Assembly (NCBI GenBank): GCA_018062585.1
Contig: JAGORY010000022.1
Coordinates: 1 to 15,315, forward strand
DNA length: 15,315 bases
Direction of reading: 5' to 3'
DNA from: Candidatus Peribacteraceae bacterium
GTDB taxonomy: Bacteria; Patescibacteriota; Gracilibacteria; Peribacterales; Peribacteraceae
Shown: positions 12,543 to 15,315 of the stretch, piece by piece
How positions within the stretch are numbered: position 1 is the first letter of the stretch
Layout of the letters: each line of letters opens with the position of its first letter
Notes under the pieces: model-generated
Seen by the model: the letters and a program-made list of their open reading frames with translations, nothing else
Database searches by the model: none
Told to the model about the DNA's origin: nothing
Position numbers and translations under genes: made by a program

Positions 12543-14867
12543 TTAACCTTGATATGTCGTGCCTTGGATTACCGTTTCGGGATATTCCACAGTACTGAAA
12601 GTCGAAACGCCATCGGACCACCGGATCCAATTCGAGTCACTGAGTTGCAGTGACGCTTGCAGGAGCGATGTCGAGGAGTTAAGCAGTTTTGGGTTCAGTA
12701 CTTTCCATTCGACGCGGAAGGTGGTATCCGTGCCCGCATCGATGGAAGTGTTGACGCCCGAATTTATCAGACCCGTGAAGATCACCCGGAATTGCCCCGA
12801 GACTTTCGTCCCGGTGATAGTAGTACCATCCAGCCTTTCCAAGCGATACGCCGAGGACTTCGTGCTCAGATCAGCCTTATTGGCAAAACGGAAAGCCGTC
12901 GCATCAAGTTCAACATTGCCTGCGTTAAACGTTGCGCCCATTTGGTCAATGACAACGTCATTTGACCCATTGAGGAAATTTGTATGAGCAGCAGCGCTGA
13001 ACTTGAAATCATTTCCTGCGATGCCAACTGGGATTGCGGAGCCGTTCGGGTCTGGGTTCACATTCGTAATGGAAGTGATCTTTGCGAGAACGACGGTATT
13101 CGTCGGACCCACAATATTTTGAGCGATAGTCGGAGTGATTTCATTGCTACTGAAATCCCCTCGCGCCATCACCTCGTCCACCGACAATGCAAATTGATCT
13201 CCGGACATTGCTCCAGCCGAGTCTGGCTTCATCAAGGAGTTGTACAGTATGTCGGCACTACTGCCGGCATCCACAACGAACTGTCGATTGTTCAAATGTA
13301 CCCCGAAGGTGTCACCCGCTTCTGCTCCGCCAATCGATGCGGCGGCAAACGGTTGGGTTTCACCGACTTTGTACAAATTGATACGATCGATGGAACGTGC
13401 CTCGCCAAGTACGTCGATGCCAATGTAGGTCACATCGACATTTTCGTACTCTGCTCGGACTTCGATTCGCAGCAGGGTGTCGGATAGCGTGCCTCCAAGG
13501 ACCTGTCGCTCGCGAACTGGTGTCGAATCCTCCGACACCGTAAGATTCCCTTCTCGTCGAAATGTCCACAATGTTCCTGGTTCTGATAAAAGTTCTCCTT
13601 CTACTGGGGCTCCCGTGGATCCCAGTTCGGCTTCCACGGAGGTGAGGTTCACTTGCAGTGTGGGATCCGCCGCCAGCGACGAGCTGACGTCAGCGTGGAG
13701 TTCTCCGACCAATGCCGAAGCATTTTCCGCGATGATGGATCCTCCGACGAATGCACTGAATGTCGCCTTTCCATTGAGGGAAGCGACACCCTTCTTAGCG
13801 ATCGTATCGACGACACCGTCGCCGGTGAAATCAAGCCAAAGACTCAGATTCTGTACATTGACGAAGTTTCCCGCAGTGGCGATGAAGGTCATATCCGTAA
13901 AGGCAATATCAGCGCCTTCAGCGGAAAATTCACCACGCCACAATGTGACGTTCTTCTCATTGCTGACTGCCACGTCCGTCAATCCGAAATCCTTGGATAC
14001 GACGGTATACGACGGCACTACGATTTCGTGGAAGTTCCCGTTGATGACTCCACCGGGAGTCACGGTCAGGTTGCCTCCAGACTGCAGTCGATATTCAGTC
14101 GTTGGCCCGGTTATCCCTGCGATGTTGATGACTTGGTCCGAACTGGAAGGCTCGGTAACAACATGCGCACGGATCCTGTTGCCATCTTCCGCCGGACCTT
14201 CTTGGTCGAGGCGTATCTCAAGGTCAATCTGATTGAGAAAAACAATTCCCTCGAATCGAAAGATCTCGAGTCCCTCATAGGTGGCGACAGACGTTCCTTC
14301 GAAAACTTCGCCTGTTTCAGTGTCGCGCAATTCAACATCTTCGATAGAACTTGCGACATCAAAGGGTGCGTTGGTTGCAGTTCTTCCTTCGATCCCCACG
14401 AAAAGGGCATCGATATCCCGAATTTCCCCAGGATCAGTTTGCATAAATAGCTTTCCAAGCGAGAGATCGTTATCCCCCGGGTTGATGGGATCGCTCCCAT
14501 CTTCCAAATCGAAGGCTATCGTTATTGCACCGGGAAGGCACCACTCGACGTCATACGGTCCGATACCCGGTTCACCATCCAATGCTTCGATGAGTCGGAT
14601 CGTGTCGTACGGAGTAATTTCTCCGTCCCGATTTACGTCAACCAAGAGATCTCCAGAATTTTCCATTGGCCTACTGTGACGCGATCCGTTTTCATGAAGA
14701 TCATTAATGGAAATCAGCGCGTCAATCGGCGAGAAAAAATGGTCTCCAGAAAGATCGTAAAAGTCGCAACCTGCGAGCAGCTCACGACGCTCCAAACCTT
14801 CGATGCGAAGCTGGCGAACAAAACGATTCTTGCGGTCAGCCTTGCGAACCTTACGTTGAAACAACAT
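12543..14867 (-). CDS. Secreted surface protein with LEPR-XLL-like N-terminus and dockerin-like repeats
   Basis: This is 774 residues. The N-terminus is very basic, then LRIEGLERRELLA (20-32) matches the LEPR-XLL pattern (L-E-x-R-x-L-L-A), best known from exported planctomycete proteins. Directly after come two dockerin-like calcium loops: DLSGDHFFSPIDALISIN (38-55) and VDVNRDGEITPYDTIRLIEA (76-95). The order signal plus dockerin pair is also planctomycete-like, although there dockerins are usually C-terminal. The remaining 670 residues are acidic, low in Cys and Lys, beta-rich, with repeats of 'EITPTIAQNIVGPT', 'GNVELDATAFRF' and 'FRVIFTGLINSG' style strands. I cannot assign domains. There is no C-terminal anchor: it ends TYQG. 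Unlike its neighbours it has a consensus promoter, a 150-nt leader, a Shine-Dalgarno and its own terminator, and it is flanked by direct repeats. Horizontal acquisition is plausible. Confidence 0.85.
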   Translation of the reverse strand: MLFQRKVRKADRKNRFVRQLRIEGLERRELLAGCDFYDLSGDHFFSPIDALISINDLHENGSRHSRPMENSGDLLVDVNRDGEITPYDTIRLIEALDGEPGIGPYDVEWCLPGAITIAFDLEDGSDPINPGDNDLSLGKLFMQTDPGEIRDIDALFVGIEGRTATNAPFDVASSIEDVELRDTETGEVFEGTSVATYEGLEIFRFEGIVFLNQIDLEIRLDQEGPAEDGNRIRAHVVTEPSSSDQVINIAGITGPTTEYRLQSGGNLTVTPGGVINGNFHEIVVPSYTVVSKDFGLTDVAVSNEKNVTLWRGEFSAEGADIAFTDMTFIATAGNFVNVQNLSLWLDFTGDGVVDTIAKKGVASLNGKATFSAFVGGSIIAENASALVGELHADVSSSLAADPTLQVNLTSVEAELGSTGAPVEGELLSEPGTLWTFRREGNLTVSEDSTPVRERQVLGGTLSDTLLRIEVRAEYENVDVTYIGIDVLGEARSIDRINLYKVGETQPFAAASIGGAEAGDTFGVHLNNRQFVVDAGSSADILYNSLMKPDSAGAMSGDQFALSVDEVMARGDFSSNEITPTIAQNIVGPTNTVVLAKITSITNVNPDPNGSAIPVGIAGNDFKFSAAAHTNFLNGSNDVVIDQMGATFNAGNVELDATAFRFANKADLSTKSSAYRLERLDGTTITGTKVSGQFRVIFTGLINSGVNTSIDAGTDTTFRVEWKVLNPKLLNSSTSLLQASLQLSDSNWIRWSDGVSTFSTVEYPETVIQGTTYQG

Positions 14868-15017
14868 GGTCTAACTCCTCAAAATGTGAAACTAAAAAAA
14901 TGTGAAACGGTGACTTATTCGACTGCTAAAATCTTGTCTCCATACTCCTTGTTTGAGACTAAAAAAAGAGGAATCCGATCGTGTGAAAGATCACGTACTG
15001 CAGACACAAATCTGCAG
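14868..15017 (-). promoter_or_regulatory. About 150-nt leader of the dockerin-type gene with a good Shine-Dalgarno
   Basis: GAGGAG (14880-14875) lies 7 nt before the ATG, the only convincing Shine-Dalgarno in the window. Near the predicted transcript start, two CTGCAG sites (14998-15003 and 15012-15017) can pair into a 6-bp hairpin. A GTGA/TCAC mini-hairpin and a T7 run lie further in, but I see no strong attenuator. The A-rich Shine-Dalgarno region also carries a tandem repeat (14881-14908). No known riboswitch is recognised. Confidence 0.6.
14881..14908. repeat. Tandem direct repeat AAAATGTGAAAC x2
   Basis: Two identical 12-mers, AAAATGTGAAAC at 14881-14892 and 14897-14908, are offset by 16 bp, close to one and a half helical turns. 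They lie in the leader just upstream of the Shine-Dalgarno. They may bind a protein or simply be slippage products. They resemble the GTGAAA part of the heptad repeats elsewhere. Confidence 0.5.
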
Positions 15018-15023
15018 ATTGCG

Positions 15024-15051
15024 ATTATATACTTTTATCATATTTTGTCAA
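15024..15051 (-). promoter_or_regulatory. Consensus sigma-70-type promoter of the dockerin-type gene
   Basis: On the minus strand a perfect TTGACA (15051-15046), a 16-nt AT-rich spacer and a perfect TATAAT (15029-15024). The expected start is near 15017. It is the strongest promoter in the window and lies 58 nt past the stop of the upstream thrombospondin-repeat gene. Confidence 0.85.
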
Positions 15052-15091
15052 TAAAAGCACTATTTTGGCTTAAAGATAAGCAAAACCTGTC

Positions 15092-15143
15092 CCTCGACCT
15101 TTCGTAGCGTTACTTGGACTTTGGCTTCAGCATGCTAGCGCCG
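15092..15143. repeat. Direct-repeat copy flanking the dockerin-type gene (partner at 12348-12399)
   Basis: This 52-bp segment matches 12348-12399 at 48 positions in the same orientation, with the last 30 bp identical. It spans the final codons, the stop and about 18 bp of 3' flank of the thrombospondin-repeat gene. The two copies are 2,744 bp apart and enclose the whole dockerin transcription unit. Confidence 0.85.
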
Positions 15144-15315
15144 AGAAGCACTAGTACGACGGCTGCAAATCCCATGCCGGCCCACGGAAGCCAGGCATTC
15201 TTCTCTGTTATTCTGCTTTCCTCACTGTCACATGCGTCTCCTATTCCATCTCCGTCGGTATCGGCTTGGTTCCTGTTTGGATCGTTCGGACAATTGTCTT
15301 TCATGTTGATCACTC
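15110..15315 (-). CDS. Thrombospondin type-3 repeat protein with C-terminal membrane anchor (partial, 5' end missing)
   Basis: The last 67 or so residues of a larger protein whose start lies beyond the right edge. A GTG at 15313 is probably an internal Val, because VINMKDNCP is how such repeats begin. The repeat itself is DNCPNDPNRNQADTDGDG followed by IGDACD, a textbook calcium-binding thrombospondin type-3 unit with its Cys pair. A short linker leads to LPWAG, a hydrophobic helix (about 19 residues) and the basic end KPKSK. That tripartite tail looks like a sortase or rhombosortase-style sorting signal, although LPWAG is not a standard motif and a plain tail anchor is equally possible. It is likely displayed on the cell surface. 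The stop is TAA at 15110-15112, and the same tail is duplicated at 12366-12400. Confidence 0.85.
   Translation of the reverse strand, partial: VINMKDNCPNDPNRNQADTDGDGIGDACDSEESRITEKNAWLPWAGMGFAAVVLVLLGASMLKPKSK

Noticed and set aside
12391..12630. Minus-strand open frame of 79 codons overlapping the end of the dockerin gene
   Set aside because: It lies out of frame with the dockerin gene, crosses the terminator, and shows no domain.
14998..15017. CRISPR-like or recombination-site repeat from the two CTGCAG units
   Set aside because: There are only two copies of a 6-bp palindrome 8 nt apart, with no spacer structure.
15302..15313. GTG at 15313 or ATG at 15304 as the real start of the thrombospondin-repeat protein
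   Set aside because: VIN-type residues normally precede the DNCP of such repeats, so the frame most likely continues beyond the window edge.
1..15315. Alternative genetic code (TGA as glycine, as in Gracilibacteria)
   Set aside because: Complete genes end at expected lengths with TGA or TAG stops (nadK, fbp, dsbA-like), and no in-frame TGA interrupts a conserved protein.
1..15315. tRNA, rRNA or known riboswitch
   Set aside because: No cloverleaf with GTTC loop, rRNA-like stretch or familiar aptamer core was found in any intergenic region.

Overview
The window reads as a compact, mostly housekeeping segment of a small-genome uncultured bacterium. My best guess is the Candidate Phyla Radiation (Patescibacteria), near Peregrinibacteria/Peribacteria. 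That guess rests on gene style and packing, not on a marker-gene comparison. The standard genetic code is used (TGA acts as stop, for example at the end of nadK). No tRNA, rRNA, CRISPR array, transposase or phage gene was seen.

Layout, left to right. At 1-2234, on the minus strand, are a GspE/PilB-type secretion ATPase and, after it, a membrane-anchored FecR-domain protein that runs off the left edge. At 2368-4309 nadK (minus) and a two-gene pair of unknown function (plus) diverge from a strikingly symmetrical bidirectional promoter. At 4306-6306, minus, are a glyceraldehyde-3-phosphate dehydrogenase that looks NADP-type and a fructose-1,6-bisphosphatase, a likely gluconeogenic pair. At 6398-10198, minus, are mraY (peptidoglycan lipid I synthesis), dnaB (replicative helicase) and recA, the last with a clear intrinsic terminator. 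At 10371-12216, minus, are a lipoprotein with a cysteine-rich tail and a secreted DsbA-like thiol oxidoreductase, separated by a 139-bp hairpin-rich repeat element. At 12348-15315 is a surface-protein region: a 774-residue protein with a planctomycete-like LEPR-XLL N-terminus and dockerin-like calcium loops, followed by the 3' end of a thrombospondin type-3 repeat protein with a C-terminal membrane anchor.

Two patterns tie the window together. First, most genes have a -10 promoter hexamer ending only 6-9 nt before the start codon and no Shine-Dalgarno sequence, so they are probably transcribed as leaderless mRNAs. This evidence moved two start codons here (nadK to a GTG, the plus-strand membrane gene to its second ATG). 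Second, the dockerin gene breaks that rule. It has a full TTGACA/TATAAT promoter, a leader of about 150 nt, a good Shine-Dalgarno and its own terminator. It is also bracketed by direct repeats of the tail of the neighbouring thrombospondin-repeat gene, as expected of an inserted or duplicated cassette.

No complete new defence or biosynthetic system is evident. The most unusual material is the leaderless promoter architecture, the symmetrical divergent promoter, the repeat-flanked surface-protein cassette, and two families of short dispersed repeats.
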